Origin: Peptostreptococcaceae bacterium VA2
Lineage (GTDB): Bacteria > Bacillota > Clostridia > Peptostreptococcales > Peptostreptococcaceae
Direction of reading: 5' to 3'
NCBI GenBank assembly: GCA_000686145.1
Contig: JMMB01000007.1
Location: 744,001 to 808,000 of the forward strand
DNA: 64,000 nucleotides
Numbering within the stretch: position 1 is the stretch's first letter; each line of letters begins with the position of its first letter. The position numbers and the translations under genes were made by a program. This document shows, piece after piece, positions 1 through 9,510 of this stretch. A model generated the notes under the pieces. That model saw nothing but the letters and a program-made list of their open reading frames with translations. It was not told the origin of the DNA and did no database searches.

Positions 1-1145
1 ACGATAATCATGATGTTAATAAAATTTATATAGCTAATGGATATAAAGGCGAAGTAGATGCACTTACTATAGCTGCAAAAGCAGGTCAAGATAAGCAACC
101 TATAATATTAAGTGAAAAAGATAAGATACCAACTTCAACTTATAGTTGGTTAAAAAATGAAAATTTAACTGATGCTTACTTTATAGGTGGGGAAGATGTT
201 ATAACAACAGATGTTATACACAGAATTGCAGATATAACAAAGCCAGCGGAAGGTCAAAGTGTTTATAAAAATAGAGTGTATGGAATTGATAGACATGAAA
301 CTAATGCTAAGGTTATAGAAAGATTTTATCCTCAAGCAGATTTAGAATCTGTTTTAGTTGCTAAATCAGATGTATTAGTAGATGCATTAGCAGCAGGACC
401 ATTAGCAGCTAAATTAAATTCTCCAATACTTATAAACCCTAAAACTTATGTATCATCATATCATCAAGATAACTTAAGCAATAAAAGTGCTAAGTTGGTA
501 TATCAAGTTGGTGGAGGAATAAATGATAATGTTATAAATGATATAGCATATAAATTATCTGAGCGTAACGCAGGAAGTCACACCGTTGTAATTGACCCAG
601 GACATGGAGGAACAGACTCTGGTGCCCTAAATCAAGCTAATAAAAACATAAAAGAAAAAGATTATACTTTAGACACTTCACTAGCATCAGCACAGTATTT
701 AAGAGATAATGGTGTAAATGTTGTAATGACTAGAGATAGGGATGTTACTACGGCTTTAGGTGCAAGAACTGACTTATCAAATTCAATAAATCCAGATTTA
801 CTTGTAAGTGTACATTTTAATTCATATAATACACAAGCTAAGGGAAGCGAAGTATATTATAAGTATAAAGATAGAAATGGTGGAACAAGTAAAACTGCAG
901 CAACTAATATATTAAATAGCATATTAGAAAAATTTAGTTTCTCTAATAGAGGGATAAAGACTAGACTTACGGACTCTGGAAGAGACTATTATCATATGAT
1001 AAGAGAGAGTGTTGCTCCTTCTGTAATAGTTGAATCTTCATTTATAGATAATGAACAAGATCAATTACTTGTAAATACCCCTGAAAAAAGGAAAAATTTA
1101 GGAATTCAAATAGGTAAAGGTATAGAAAAAACTGTAAAAAATTAG
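1..1145 (+). CDS. cwp6: Cell-wall-binding N-acetylmuramoyl-L-alanine amidase (cwp6 type), 5' truncated
   Basis: The frame is open from base 3, so the true start lies before the window; the GTG at 276 is internal. The visible protein begins inside one CWB2 repeat, passes through another (about positions 270-560, with a GIDRHETNAKVIERF signature) and ends in an Amidase_3 domain (about 575-1145). The zinc-amidase marks are IDPGHGG, SVHFN and VESSF. CWB2 repeats hold proteins on the wall through an anionic polymer, and Amidase_3 cuts the bond between MurNAc and L-Ala, so this should be a surface peptidoglycan hydrolase. Order (CWB2 first, amidase last) and position upstream of the polymer genes match C. 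difficile cwp6. The signal peptide and first repeat are not visible. Confidence 0.88.
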   Translation, partial: DNHDVNKIYIANGYKGEVDALTIAAKAGQDKQPIILSEKDKIPTSTYSWLKNENLTDAYFIGGEDVITTDVIHRIADITKPAEGQSVYKNRVYGIDRHETNAKVIERFYPQADLESVLVAKSDVLVDALAAGPLAAKLNSPILINPKTYVSSYHQDNLSNKSAKLVYQVGGGINDNVINDIAYKLSERNAGSHTVVIDPGHGGTDSGALNQANKNIKEKDYTLDTSLASAQYLRDNGVNVVMTRDRDVTTALGARTDLSNSINPDLLVSVHFNSYNTQAKGSEVYYKYKDRNGGTSKTAATNILNSILEKFSFSNRGIKTRLTDSGRDYYHMIRESVAPSVIVESSFIDNEQDQLLVNTPEKRKNLGIQIGKGIEKTVKN

Positions 1146-1321
1146 TTTTGATTATATAAAATAAAAAATGTACAATTTACCAACTATACCTATAGTTGTG
1201 ACTGTAAGGAGGAATTACTCAAAGTAACATTTATTTTATTGATAATCTAATCAATATTGAGTATAATATAGAAATAAGTCGAATTACATTTCCTAAGAAT
1301 CTTGATAAAATGGAGGCAATT

Positions 1322-2011
1322 ATGACTGATTATACTAGTGAAGGATGCAAAAAAATGAATGCGAGTAGTTTTGAGTATAAAGAAAATATGCAATTATTAG
1401 AGAATATTGATTACAGTGTAGTTAAAGGGTCAATGTTTTTTAACCTATATCAACGATTATTAGATATAGTTTTATCATTAATAGGATTAGTAGTAGGTTT
1501 ACCTATAATACTTATATTTGGAATACTTATAAAAATAGAAGATAATGGACCGATAACTTATAAACAAGAAAGAATGGGAAAAGGCGGAAGTCGATTTTAT
1601 ATATACAAATTAAGATCTATGAGAACTGATGCTGAAAAATTTGGAGCTCAATGGGCAACAAAGGATGACCCTAGAATAACTAAAGTAGGTAATTTTATTA
1701 GAAAAACTAGAGTTGATGAAATTCCACAATTATTTAATATATTAAAGGGAGATATGAGTGTTATAGGACCAAGACCAGAAAGACCATCTTTTACTGAAGA
1801 ATTCAACAGAGATATACCAGGATTTATCAATAGACTTGCTATAAAGCCTGGACTTACAGGTTGGGCACAAGTCAATGGTGGTTATGATATCACTCCTAAG
1901 GAAAAGCTAATAGAAGATATGTACTATATCAAAAATAGGAGTATATTATTAGACTTTAAGATACTCTTTAAAACTGTTAAGGTCGTGTTAACAGGAGACG
2001 GAGCTAGATAA
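1322..2011 (+). CDS. Priming sugar-phosphate transferase (undecaprenyl-phosphate glycosyl-1-phosphate transferase)
   Basis: Bacterial sugar transferase family (PF02397). One hydrophobic segment lies near residues 35-60, followed by the cytosolic catalytic part with YKLRSMR, a DEIPQLFNILKGDMS stretch, VIGPRPERP and KPGLTGWAQVNG, all hallmark motifs. It should load the first sugar phosphate onto undecaprenyl phosphate to start the polymer repeat unit. An ATG also lies at 1310, but GGAGG at 1312-1316 sits 5 bases before the ATG at 1322, so 1322 is preferred. It stands between the cwp6-type gene and the cwp7-type gene, as in the C. difficile PS-II region. The sugar cannot be read from sequence. 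Confidence 0.88.
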   Translation: MTDYTSEGCKKMNASSFEYKENMQLLENIDYSVVKGSMFFNLYQRLLDIVLSLIGLVVGLPIILIFGILIKIEDNGPITYKQERMGKGGSRFYIYKLRSMRTDAEKFGAQWATKDDPRITKVGNFIRKTRVDEIPQLFNILKGDMSVIGPRPERPSFTEEFNRDIPGFINRLAIKPGLTGWAQVNGGYDITPKEKLIEDMYYIKNRSILLDFKILFKTVKVVLTGDGAR

Positions 2012-2038
2012 TTTTTTAAAATTAGATTATTAACCATT

Positions 2039-2075
2039 AAAAGGGCTCTTTATAATAAAGAGTCCTTTTAGTTTA
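2039..2075 (+). terminator. Rho-independent terminator after the priming transferase
   Basis: A stem of AAAAGGGCTCTTTA pairs with TAAAGAGTCCTTTT across a three-base loop, followed by a weak T-rich tail. It separates the priming transferase from the cwp7-type gene, so the latter may need its own promoter. Confidence 0.7.
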
Positions 2076-2103
2076 TATTACCAAAAAAATGAGAAGGATA
2101 TGA

Positions 2104-3159
2104 TTGTATATGATAAAGAAAATTACAACTGTATTATGTGTTAGTTTGTTGTGTTTTACTTCAACTAAATTAGATATTTATGCAAATGAAAAATACAATA
2201 GAAGCCTTATAAAAGGTACTCCTAGAGAAATATCTATGGAGCTTAATAAAAGTACATTTAAAAAGTCAAAAGAAGCGATTATTATGAATGAAGAAGCACT
2301 TGTAGATGGTATAAGCGCTACACCTTTGGCTTATGCTAAAAACGCTCCTATTATTCCGGTTAAGTGGAAATCAATAGATAAAGAAACTAAGAATTACCTA
2401 AAAGCATTAGGCGTAGAAAAAATAACAATTATAGGTGGTTTAAAAGGTGTATCTAAAACTAGTGAAATATATCTAAAAGATATGGGATATGAAGTTAAAA
2501 GAATAAGTGGAGAAGATAGATACGAGACATCTATAAAGTTAGCAAATGAAATGAATAAAATTAATGAAGTAAAAAGTATAATGTTAATTAGCTCAAAGTC
2601 AGGTTTTGAAAATGCATTCGCTAGATATTCTTATGCAGCTCAAAACAATACTCCAATAATTTGGTGTGATGATGAGGATTTTAGCTTGCCTAAATCTTAC
2701 ATAAGAAGAAATAATATCGAACAAGTTTTTGCTGTTGGTGATGAGAAAAAATTTAAAACTGATGTTGAAAAAAATATCGATAATGTTAAAATATTAAAAG
2801 AAATAAATAAGGCAGATACTAATACTAAATTAATAAAAAATTCACAAAAAGACGATTTTAAAAATATGTATGCTATAAATGTTGAATATGGAAATCATTC
2901 TCAAAATAGCGAATATATTTCATTAGGTGTTGTTGCGGCTAAACAAGATATACCTATATTGATATGCGATGAAATGTTGACTAAGCCTCAAGAAAAGTTT
3001 TTAGATAAGAATAATATAGATACTCTTAATCAAGTTGGTTCAAATATAAAAGATTATAGCATACTAAATACTATCATGAGCAAGAGTTTTTTATCTAGTA
3101 TGGTGTTAATTTTATTATTATTGATTATGGCTTTTAGAGCACTTAAAAACAAAGAATAA
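2104..3159 (+). CDS. cwp7: CWB2-domain surface protein (cwp7 type) with C-terminal membrane anchor
   Basis: A signal peptide (residues 1-28, ending near IYANEK) is followed by about 290 residues of degenerate CWB2 repeats. The clearest signatures are EALVDGISATPLAYAKNAPI and RISGEDRYETSIKLA. There is no other domain, as for C. difficile Cwp7, whose role is unknown to me. Unusually, the C-terminus ends in a hydrophobic helix (SSMVLILLLLIMAF) plus the basic tail RALKNKE, so the protein may be membrane-anchored as well as wall-binding. TTG at 2104 lies 5 bases after AAGGA; ATG at 2110 lies 11 after, so the start is uncertain by two codons. The gene sits at the head of the flippase and sugar-activation genes. 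Confidence 0.78.
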   Translation: MYMIKKITTVLCVSLLCFTSTKLDIYANEKYNRSLIKGTPREISMELNKSTFKKSKEAIIMNEEALVDGISATPLAYAKNAPIIPVKWKSIDKETKNYLKALGVEKITIIGGLKGVSKTSEIYLKDMGYEVKRISGEDRYETSIKLANEMNKINEVKSIMLISSKSGFENAFARYSYAAQNNTPIIWCDDEDFSLPKSYIRRNNIEQVFAVGDEKKFKTDVEKNIDNVKILKEINKADTNTKLIKNSQKDDFKNMYAINVEYGNHSQNSEYISLGVVAAKQDIPILICDEMLTKPQEKFLDKNNIDTLNQVGSNIKDYSILNTIMSKSFLSSMVLILLLLIMAFRALKNKE

Positions 3160-3198
3160 AATAGCTTTTAAAGTTTACTTAAATAAGGAGAAAATAAA

Positions 3199-4749
3199 AT
3201 GTCAAAAACAGCTAAAGCAGCTTTATGGATTATGATTGCTACCATGCTCTCTAAAGTATTGGGATTTTTTAGAGAAATGGTGTTTGCAAACTTTTATGGG
3301 ACAGGAAAACTTTCAGATGTATTTTTATTAGCATTAAATATACCTGGGTTAATTGTTGCAGTAGTAGGTTCTGCTATTGCCACTACTTATATACCGTTAT
3401 ATATTGAATTAAAAGAGAAAAAAGGTGAGGAAGAAGCCTTAAAATTTACTAATAATATAATGAATATTTGTGCAATTATAACTGTTATAATTGCAATTTT
3501 AGGTTTAGTATTTACTGAAGAATTTGTAAAAGTATTTGCTCGTGGATTTAGTGGTGATAAATTTGATTTAGCAGTGGACTTTACAAAAATCATGATATCA
3601 GGAGTATTATTCTTAGGAGTAAGTAAGATACTTAGTTCGTATTTACAGGTTAATGATAACTTTGTAATACCTGGGCTTCTAGGTATACCACACAACCTAA
3701 TAATAATTATAGCTATTGTTATAAGTACTAAAACAAACGTATATGTATTAGCTATAGGTGCATTAATTGCTATGGCGAGTCAGTTCTTTTTCCAAATACC
3801 TTTTGCACTTAAAAGGTCCTTTAAATACAAACCGTATTTAAATGTAAAAGATGAAACGATTAAACAATTGACAATTTTAGCAATGCCTATGCTTATAGGT
3901 GTTGCAATAAATCAGTTAAATATATTTGTAGATAAAGCATTAGCTACTGGTTTATCAGATGGTAAATTGTCAGCTCTAAACTATGCTGGTAAATTAAATG
4001 ATTTTGTTATGGCTTTATTTGTTACATCTATAGTAACAGTTATTTACCCTAAATTGGCTAAGATGTCAAATACTGATGATAACAGTTCATTTGTAAGTAC
4101 TATTGTTAGATCATCTAACTCTATAACATTGGTAGTTATGCCAATAGCGATAGGTGCGATGGTTTTAGCTGAGCCTATAGTTAGAATATTATTTAAAAGA
4201 GGAGCATTTGATGCACAGTCTGTTCATATGACAGCTATGGCTTTGAAATTCTTTTCTATAGGATTATTAGCTAGTGGAATAAGAGATGTTTTATATAGAG
4301 TTTTCTATTCGATATCTGATACAAAAACTCCTATGATAAATGGAAGTATTGCACTACTTATAAATATAGTACTAAATTTTGCATTAATAGGAAGTTTAGA
4401 TTATATAGGACTTGCACTTTCAACAAGTATTTCTTCTGTAATTACAGTTGTATTACTCTTTGTATCCCTTAAAAAGAAAGTGGGATATTTTGGAGGAGAT
4501 AAAATAGTAAAAACAGCACTAAAAAGTTTTGTTTCATCTATAGTTATGGGAGCTGTAGCATTCTTTGTATTCAAGAATATGAGTGCGATTATGGGAATTG
4601 GAAAGTTAGGTGACATAGTATCTACAAGTGTAGCTGTTTTATTAGGAGCAGGCGTTTATACAGTATTAATAATGATATTAAAAGTAGAAGAATTAGATTT
4701 GATTTTCGATATGATAAAAAAAACAAAAAATAAATTATTAAAAAGGTAG
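3199..4749 (+). CDS. murJ: MurJ/MviN-family lipid-linked glycan flippase
   Basis: A 516-residue polytopic membrane protein of the MOP/MviN family, about 14 helices. It shows the family N-terminus (AALWIMIATMLSKVLGFFRE), with the arginine and glutamate expected in MurJ-type flippases, and a later RRGAFDAQS-like segment (FKRGAFDAQSVHMTA). MurJ proteins move undecaprenyl-linked precursors across the membrane. Inside this cluster it more likely exports the polymer repeat unit than lipid II, which is inference. A clear AAGGAG lies 9 bases before the ATG. The gene runs into the phosphohexomutase gene with a 19-base gap, in one operon. Confidence 0.9.
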   Translation: MSKTAKAALWIMIATMLSKVLGFFREMVFANFYGTGKLSDVFLLALNIPGLIVAVVGSAIATTYIPLYIELKEKKGEEEALKFTNNIMNICAIITVIIAILGLVFTEEFVKVFARGFSGDKFDLAVDFTKIMISGVLFLGVSKILSSYLQVNDNFVIPGLLGIPHNLIIIIAIVISTKTNVYVLAIGALIAMASQFFFQIPFALKRSFKYKPYLNVKDETIKQLTILAMPMLIGVAINQLNIFVDKALATGLSDGKLSALNYAGKLNDFVMALFVTSIVTVIYPKLAKMSNTDDNSSFVSTIVRSSNSITLVVMPIAIGAMVLAEPIVRILFKRGAFDAQSVHMTAMALKFFSIGLLASGIRDVLYRVFYSISDTKTPMINGSIALLINIVLNFALIGSLDYIGLALSTSISSVITVVLLFVSLKKKVGYFGGDKIVKTALKSFVSSIVMGAVAFFVFKNMSAIMGIGKLGDIVSTSVAVLLGAGVYTVLIMILKVEELDLIFDMIKKTKNKLLKR

Positions 4750-4768
4750 TAAAAGAAAGGAAGAGACT

Positions 4769-6481
4769 ATGAGTTATAAAGTAGCATATGAGGCGTGGTT
4801 AAACTCTCCTTATTTTGATGAAGATACAAAAGTAGAATTATTAGGGATAAAAAACGATGATAAAGAAATTCAAGAACGATTTTATAAAAACTTAGAGTTT
4901 GGTACTGGTGGGCTAAGAGGTATCATTGGAGCTGGAACTAACAGAATAAACATATATACTGTTAGACGAGCTACTTTAGGTATAGCAAATTATATAATAA
5001 ATAATATGGGGCAAAATGGTAAAGACAAAGGTGTTGTAATAGCTCATGACAGTAGATATATGTCTAGAGAATTTTGTATAGAAGTTTCAAAAACTTTAGC
5101 AGCATATGGTATTAAAGCATATATATTTGATGATTTAAGAACAACGCCTATACTTTCTTTTGCACTTAGATATTTAAATTGTGCTATGGGTATTGTTATA
5201 ACCGCTAGCCATAATCCAAAGGAATACAATGGCTATAAAGTATATGGTCCAGATGGTGGACAAGTATGTATAGATATGGCTAATTCTATAATAGATGAAG
5301 TTAATAAAATAGATGATTATAGTACTATAAAAACTATAGATTTTGAGGAAGCTGTAAAAAATAATCTTATAGTGAATTTAGATTCTAAAGTTGATGTAGC
5401 TTTTAAAGAAGCAGTTAAATCTCAAATATTAAGACAAGATATAATAGATGAATATGGAAAAGATTTAAAAGTTATATTTACACCAATTCATGGTACTGGA
5501 AATATACCAGTAAGAGAAGTATTAAAAGAAGCTGGATTTAAAAATGTAGAAGTTGTCAAAGAACAAGAAATGCCAGACTGTAATTTTTCAACTGTAGAAT
5601 ATCCAAATCCAGAAGAAAAGTCTGTATTTAATATAGCTATAGAAATGGCAAAGCAAGGTGGAGCTGATTTAATAATAGGTACTGACCCTGATTGTGATAG
5701 AGTTGGTGTTGTTGTTAAAAATGCAAATGGAGAGTACATTGTTTTAAATGGTAACCAAGTAGGATCTCTACTTGTTAGATACATAATAGAAAGTTTAGTT
5801 GAGAAAAATAAATTACCTAAAAATCCTGCAATAGTAAAAACTATAGTTACTTCAGAACTTGGAGGAAAAATTGCAAAACACTATGGTGTTGATTGTTTAG
5901 ATACTTTAACTGGATTTAAGTTTATAGGTGAAAAAATAAATGAATTTGAAAATGACAAAAATAAAGATGCTAAAAGTTTCATAATGGGTTATGAGGAAAG
6001 CTACGGATATTTAGTAGGAACTCATGCTAGAGATAAAGATGGAGTTGTTGCAGCTTTATTGATATGTGAAATGGCAGCTTACTATATGTCTAAAAATCTA
6101 AGTTTATATGAAGGATTAGTTGATACTTACAATAAGTTTGGATACTACAAAGAAGATTTAAAATCTATAACTTTAAAAGGTATAGAAGGAATAGAAAAAA
6201 TAAAAGAAATTATGAACCATTTTAGAAACACTAATATAGAAAATATAAGTGGGATAAATGTTTCTAAAGTACTTGATTATAATAATTGTGTTGATGATTT
6301 ACCTAAGTCTGATGTACTTAAGTTTATATTAGAAGATGGATCTTGGATAGCTGTTAGACCATCTGGCACGGAGCCTAAGATTAAGTTTTACTTTGGCGTG
6401 AATTCTGACAATAAAGAAGAAGTAGAATCTAAATTATCTAAATTAATGTCTTCTATGACGGAGAAAGTTGATTCTATATAA
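4769..6481 (+). CDS. pgm: Phosphoglucomutase/phosphomannomutase
   Basis: Alpha-D-phosphohexomutase family, 570 residues, the usual length for the long Firmicute type. Visible sites: substrate entry EFGTGGLRG (about 43-51), the phospho-serine loop TASHNP (Ser147), the metal loop DPDCDRVG, the sugar loop GYEESYG and the phosphate-binding RPSGTEPKIK near the end. It interconverts hexose 6- and 1-phosphates in the cytosol. With manC directly downstream it probably supplies mannose 1-phosphate for GDP-mannose, and also glucose 1-phosphate for the UDP-glucose used by ugd. Substrate preference is inferred from context. Confidence 0.93.
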   Translation: MSYKVAYEAWLNSPYFDEDTKVELLGIKNDDKEIQERFYKNLEFGTGGLRGIIGAGTNRINIYTVRRATLGIANYIINNMGQNGKDKGVVIAHDSRYMSREFCIEVSKTLAAYGIKAYIFDDLRTTPILSFALRYLNCAMGIVITASHNPKEYNGYKVYGPDGGQVCIDMANSIIDEVNKIDDYSTIKTIDFEEAVKNNLIVNLDSKVDVAFKEAVKSQILRQDIIDEYGKDLKVIFTPIHGTGNIPVREVLKEAGFKNVEVVKEQEMPDCNFSTVEYPNPEEKSVFNIAIEMAKQGGADLIIGTDPDCDRVGVVVKNANGEYIVLNGNQVGSLLVRYIIESLVEKNKLPKNPAIVKTIVTSELGGKIAKHYGVDCLDTLTGFKFIGEKINEFENDKNKDAKSFIMGYEESYGYLVGTHARDKDGVVAALLICEMAAYYMSKNLSLYEGLVDTYNKFGYYKEDLKSITLKGIEGIEKIKEIMNHFRNTNIENISGINVSKVLDYNNCVDDLPKSDVLKFILEDGSWIAVRPSGTEPKIKFYFGVNSDNKEEVESKLSKLMSSMTEKVDSI

Positions 6482-6502
6482 ACCTTAAGGAGAGTAAATA
6501 CT

Positions 6503-7576
6503 ATGAAAGTATATAATGTTATAATGGCAGGAGGCGGAGGAACAAGATTTTGGCCTTTAAGTAGACAAGAAGTTCCTAAGCAACTGATAAATTTAAGTGG
6601 TCAAGATGCTTTAATAAATGAAACTATAAATAGAATAGATGAATTATCTTGCAAAGAAGATTTATTTATAGTTACTAACGAAAAACAAGTTGATGCACTT
6701 AAAGATATAGTAAAAGATAAGTGTATATTTGATAATATATTACCTGAGCCATGTGCTAGAAACACAGCTGCTGCAGTAGGATTTGCTGCTTTTAATATAA
6801 TGAAAAAGTACGGAGATGGGATAATGTGTGTTTATCCAGCGGACCATTATATAAAAGATGAAGAAGGCTTTAGAAATGTATTGAATAAAGCTATATCTGT
6901 TGCTAGAGATAACGATAAATTAGTAACAATAGGAATAACACCTACTTTCCCTTCTACTGGATATGGGTACATAAACTTTGACAAAGACAGCACTTTAGTA
7001 GAGAATGCACATGAAGTTCTTGAGTTTGTTGAAAAGCCTAGCTATGAAGTAGCAAAGGGGTATGTTGATTCTAAGAAATACGTATGGAATAGTGGTATGT
7101 TTGTATGGAAGGTTTCTAAAATATTAGAAGACTTCAAAAGATATTTACCTAAGGTTTATGAAAAACTAGCTTTAATAGCAGAGGATATGGGAACTGATAG
7201 AGAACAAGAATCTATAAATAATATATATCCAACTATACCTTCTATATCTATAGATTATGGTGTTATGGAAAGAAGCAATGATGTTTTAGTTGTTCCTGGA
7301 GATTTTGGATGGAATGATGTCGGTTCTTGGGATTCACTAGGGGCTATATATCCAACAGATGAAGAGGGCAATATAAAAAGGGGCGAAAATATAACAATAG
7401 ATACTAATAATTCTATAATATACTCTGATGACAAGCTAATAACTACTATCGGAGTTAAAGACTTAATTGTAGTATCAACTAACGATGCTGTTATGGTTTG
7501 TAGAAAAGATAAAGCTCAAGATGTTAAAAAAATAGTAGACGTGTTAAAAGAAAGAGATATAAAAGAATATATCTAA
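6503..7576 (+). CDS. manC: Mannose-1-phosphate guanylyltransferase
   Basis: Nucleotidyltransferase of the ManC type, 357 residues. The N-terminal signature MAGGGGTRFWPLSR, then VPKQ, YPADHYI, FVEKP and WNSGMFVW are all present. It joins mannose 1-phosphate and GTP to GDP-mannose. The length lacks the extra C-terminal isomerase domain of bifunctional ManC/AlgA enzymes, so it is the single-function form. AAGGAG precedes the ATG by 9 bases. It follows the mutase gene with a 21-base gap, so the two steps of GDP-mannose supply are coupled. Confidence 0.93.
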   Translation: MKVYNVIMAGGGGTRFWPLSRQEVPKQLINLSGQDALINETINRIDELSCKEDLFIVTNEKQVDALKDIVKDKCIFDNILPEPCARNTAAAVGFAAFNIMKKYGDGIMCVYPADHYIKDEEGFRNVLNKAISVARDNDKLVTIGITPTFPSTGYGYINFDKDSTLVENAHEVLEFVEKPSYEVAKGYVDSKKYVWNSGMFVWKVSKILEDFKRYLPKVYEKLALIAEDMGTDREQESINNIYPTIPSISIDYGVMERSNDVLVVPGDFGWNDVGSWDSLGAIYPTDEEGNIKRGENITIDTNNSIIYSDDKLITTIGVKDLIVVSTNDAVMVCRKDKAQDVKKIVDVLKERDIKEYI

Positions 7577-7602
7577 ATAATTAAGTTTGAGGAGGGATTT
7601 TA

Positions 7603-8337
7603 TTGATACCTAAAAAAATACACTATGTTTGGATTGGTGGTGCAAAAGGCACTGTAGAAAATATATGTATCAATTCTTGGAAAGAAAAACTTCCAGATTA
7701 TGAAATAATAGAGTGGAATGAACATAACGTTGATATAGAAAAAGTAATAAAAGGCAAAAAATTCTTAGAAGAATGTTATAAGAAAAAATTATGGGCTTAT
7801 ATATCTGATTATATAAGACTAAAGTCTTTATATGAACATGGTGGAGTTTACATGGATACTGATATGCAAATTCTAAAGGACATAACACCGCTACTAGATA
7901 AGAGTGAAGTCTTTATGGGATATGAATGTGAAAAATATGTAAATGGAGCTATAATAGGTTCTATTAAAGGTCATAAATTACTTAAAGACTTACTAGATTT
8001 TTATGAAAGTGAAATTTTAAGTTGTGATTTTTTCACAATACCAAAAGTTATAACTCATATTATAGAAACTAAATATACAAAGATAGATAGAAATAATTAT
8101 AGTGATAATATAGCCCTTTATGATGAAAGATATTTTTACCCATTTAGTTATAAAGAAGATTTTTATGATGAATGTATAAAAGAAGATACTTACGGAATAC
8201 ATTGGTGGGGAAAAAGTTGGGCTAAGAAAAGAGATTATTTCTTAGAGAGCAAGCATTTAAGTGCTACAGATAAGGTATTTAAGTGTTCTAAAATATTTGC
8301 AAGCAATACTCTACTAAAGTTAAAAGGGAGAAAATAA
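7603..8337 (+). CDS. Glycosyltransferase with DXD sugar-binding motif (GT32 type)
   Basis: The Gly_transf_sug fold is recognised by IPKKIHYVWIGG at the N-terminus, SDYIRLKSLYEHGGVYMDTD (DXD at residues 85-87, metal and nucleotide-sugar binding) and the C-terminal HWWGKSW. It should be a cytosolic transferase adding one sugar to the lipid-linked repeat unit. The start codon is TTG, well placed after GAGGAGGG. It ends one base before the next ATG (8339), so the polymerase gene is translationally coupled. Donor and acceptor are unknown. Confidence 0.85.
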   Translation: MIPKKIHYVWIGGAKGTVENICINSWKEKLPDYEIIEWNEHNVDIEKVIKGKKFLEECYKKKLWAYISDYIRLKSLYEHGGVYMDTDMQILKDITPLLDKSEVFMGYECEKYVNGAIIGSIKGHKLLKDLLDFYESEILSCDFFTIPKVITHIIETKYTKIDRNNYSDNIALYDERYFYPFSYKEDFYDECIKEDTYGIHWWGKSWAKKRDYFLESKHLSATDKVFKCSKIFASNTLLKLKGRK

Positions 8338-8338
8338 T

Positions 8339-9493
8339 ATGAATGCTTTAAGTAAAAAAACAAATGTAAAAAATGTGATTTTTACTCTTGTATTATTTTC
8401 TATTATTTTAAGAAAATATATGATATCTTTTGTAGATCCTAGCATAAATATAGGCTTGATTAAGTCGATATTATTTTATGGATCAATAGCTACATTAGGG
8501 ATACTTTTTTTATTAGATAGTAAAAAAAGTATCACAGAAATTTTATTAGTAGCTGGATGTAGTATTCTTTATATAATAAATAGAGAAGGTGCAATATTAC
8601 TAATTGTATTATTAGCTGTTGCTGCAAAAAATATAGATGATAAGTATATAGTTAAAAACTACCTTATTATATCAGTTATTTTCTTGACAATAAGTATATT
8701 AATATTTAACCTTTTTCCGTGGTTAGAATATAACCATGAAGTTCACTATAGATATATAGACGCCCTAAATATTTCTGTACCTAGACTTGATTATGGATTG
8801 GGTAATCCAAATGCAGTGTTTTATCATATGGTAACTATTTATACTGCATATATATTCTTAAGATTTGAGAAGTATAATAATTGGGATAGATTACTTTTAT
8901 TTGGAACATCAATCTTAATATATCAAAACACTTATAGTAGAACCGGATTTTATACTGTTGTAGCAGGATTAGTTTTTGTAGAAATAATAAGATTTTTAGA
9001 TATAAAGAAAATAAAGCCACTTTCTTATTTAGCAAAAGTATCTCCTATATTACTTACTGTTGTCAGTGTAATAATTGGAACTGTATTTTATAAGAATAGT
9101 GCATTAAATAGACTTTTAGCAAGTAGACCTAAATATTGGAATGTATATTTAAGTCAAGAAGGGAACTTTTTAAATCCTTTTGGTAATGCTTATAGTTCTG
9201 TTATAAAATCTAATAATCCACTAGATAATTCATATGTGTATATAGTATGTATGCTAGGTTTAGTAGCATTTGCATTATTTGCATATATAATGTATATGGG
9301 AATAAAAAGCTTCATAGAAAAAGATAAGAAAAAGTATTTATCAATAATTGTTATATTCTTGATTTATTGTTTTGCAGAAAATTTATTACTTGAGGCTGCA
9401 TTTAGTTTTGGGATTATATTGGTTATAAAAGAAATTATGCTAAATGATAAAAGAGAGATAAATATTTATGAAATTTTCAAAAGAAAAAGTTAA
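8339..9493 (+). CDS. Wzy-like polysaccharide polymerase (O-antigen polymerase/ligase type)
   Basis: A 384-residue, very hydrophobic protein with about 10-11 membrane helices and a larger external loop around residues 255-300 (near RPKYWNVYLSQEGNFLNPFG). This layout is typical of Wzy polymerases, which are poorly conserved in sequence. It should join flipped repeat units into the long polymer outside the membrane. The assignment rests on topology and position between transferases and a flippase, not on a strong motif. Confidence 0.7.
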   Translation: MNALSKKTNVKNVIFTLVLFSIILRKYMISFVDPSINIGLIKSILFYGSIATLGILFLLDSKKSITEILLVAGCSILYIINREGAILLIVLLAVAAKNIDDKYIVKNYLIISVIFLTISILIFNLFPWLEYNHEVHYRYIDALNISVPRLDYGLGNPNAVFYHMVTIYTAYIFLRFEKYNNWDRLLLFGTSILIYQNTYSRTGFYTVVAGLVFVEIIRFLDIKKIKPLSYLAKVSPILLTVVSVIIGTVFYKNSALNRLLASRPKYWNVYLSQEGNFLNPFGNAYSSVIKSNNPLDNSYVYIVCMLGLVAFALFAYIMYMGIKSFIEKDKKKYLSIIVIFLIYCFAENLLLEAAFSFGIILVIKEIMLNDKREINIYEIFKRKS

Positions 9494-9510
9494 GAAAACT
9501 GGAGGTCAAA

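Noticed and set aside
1310-1322. Start of the priming transferase at 1310
   Set aside because: That ATG overlaps the GGAGG which serves the ATG at 1322.
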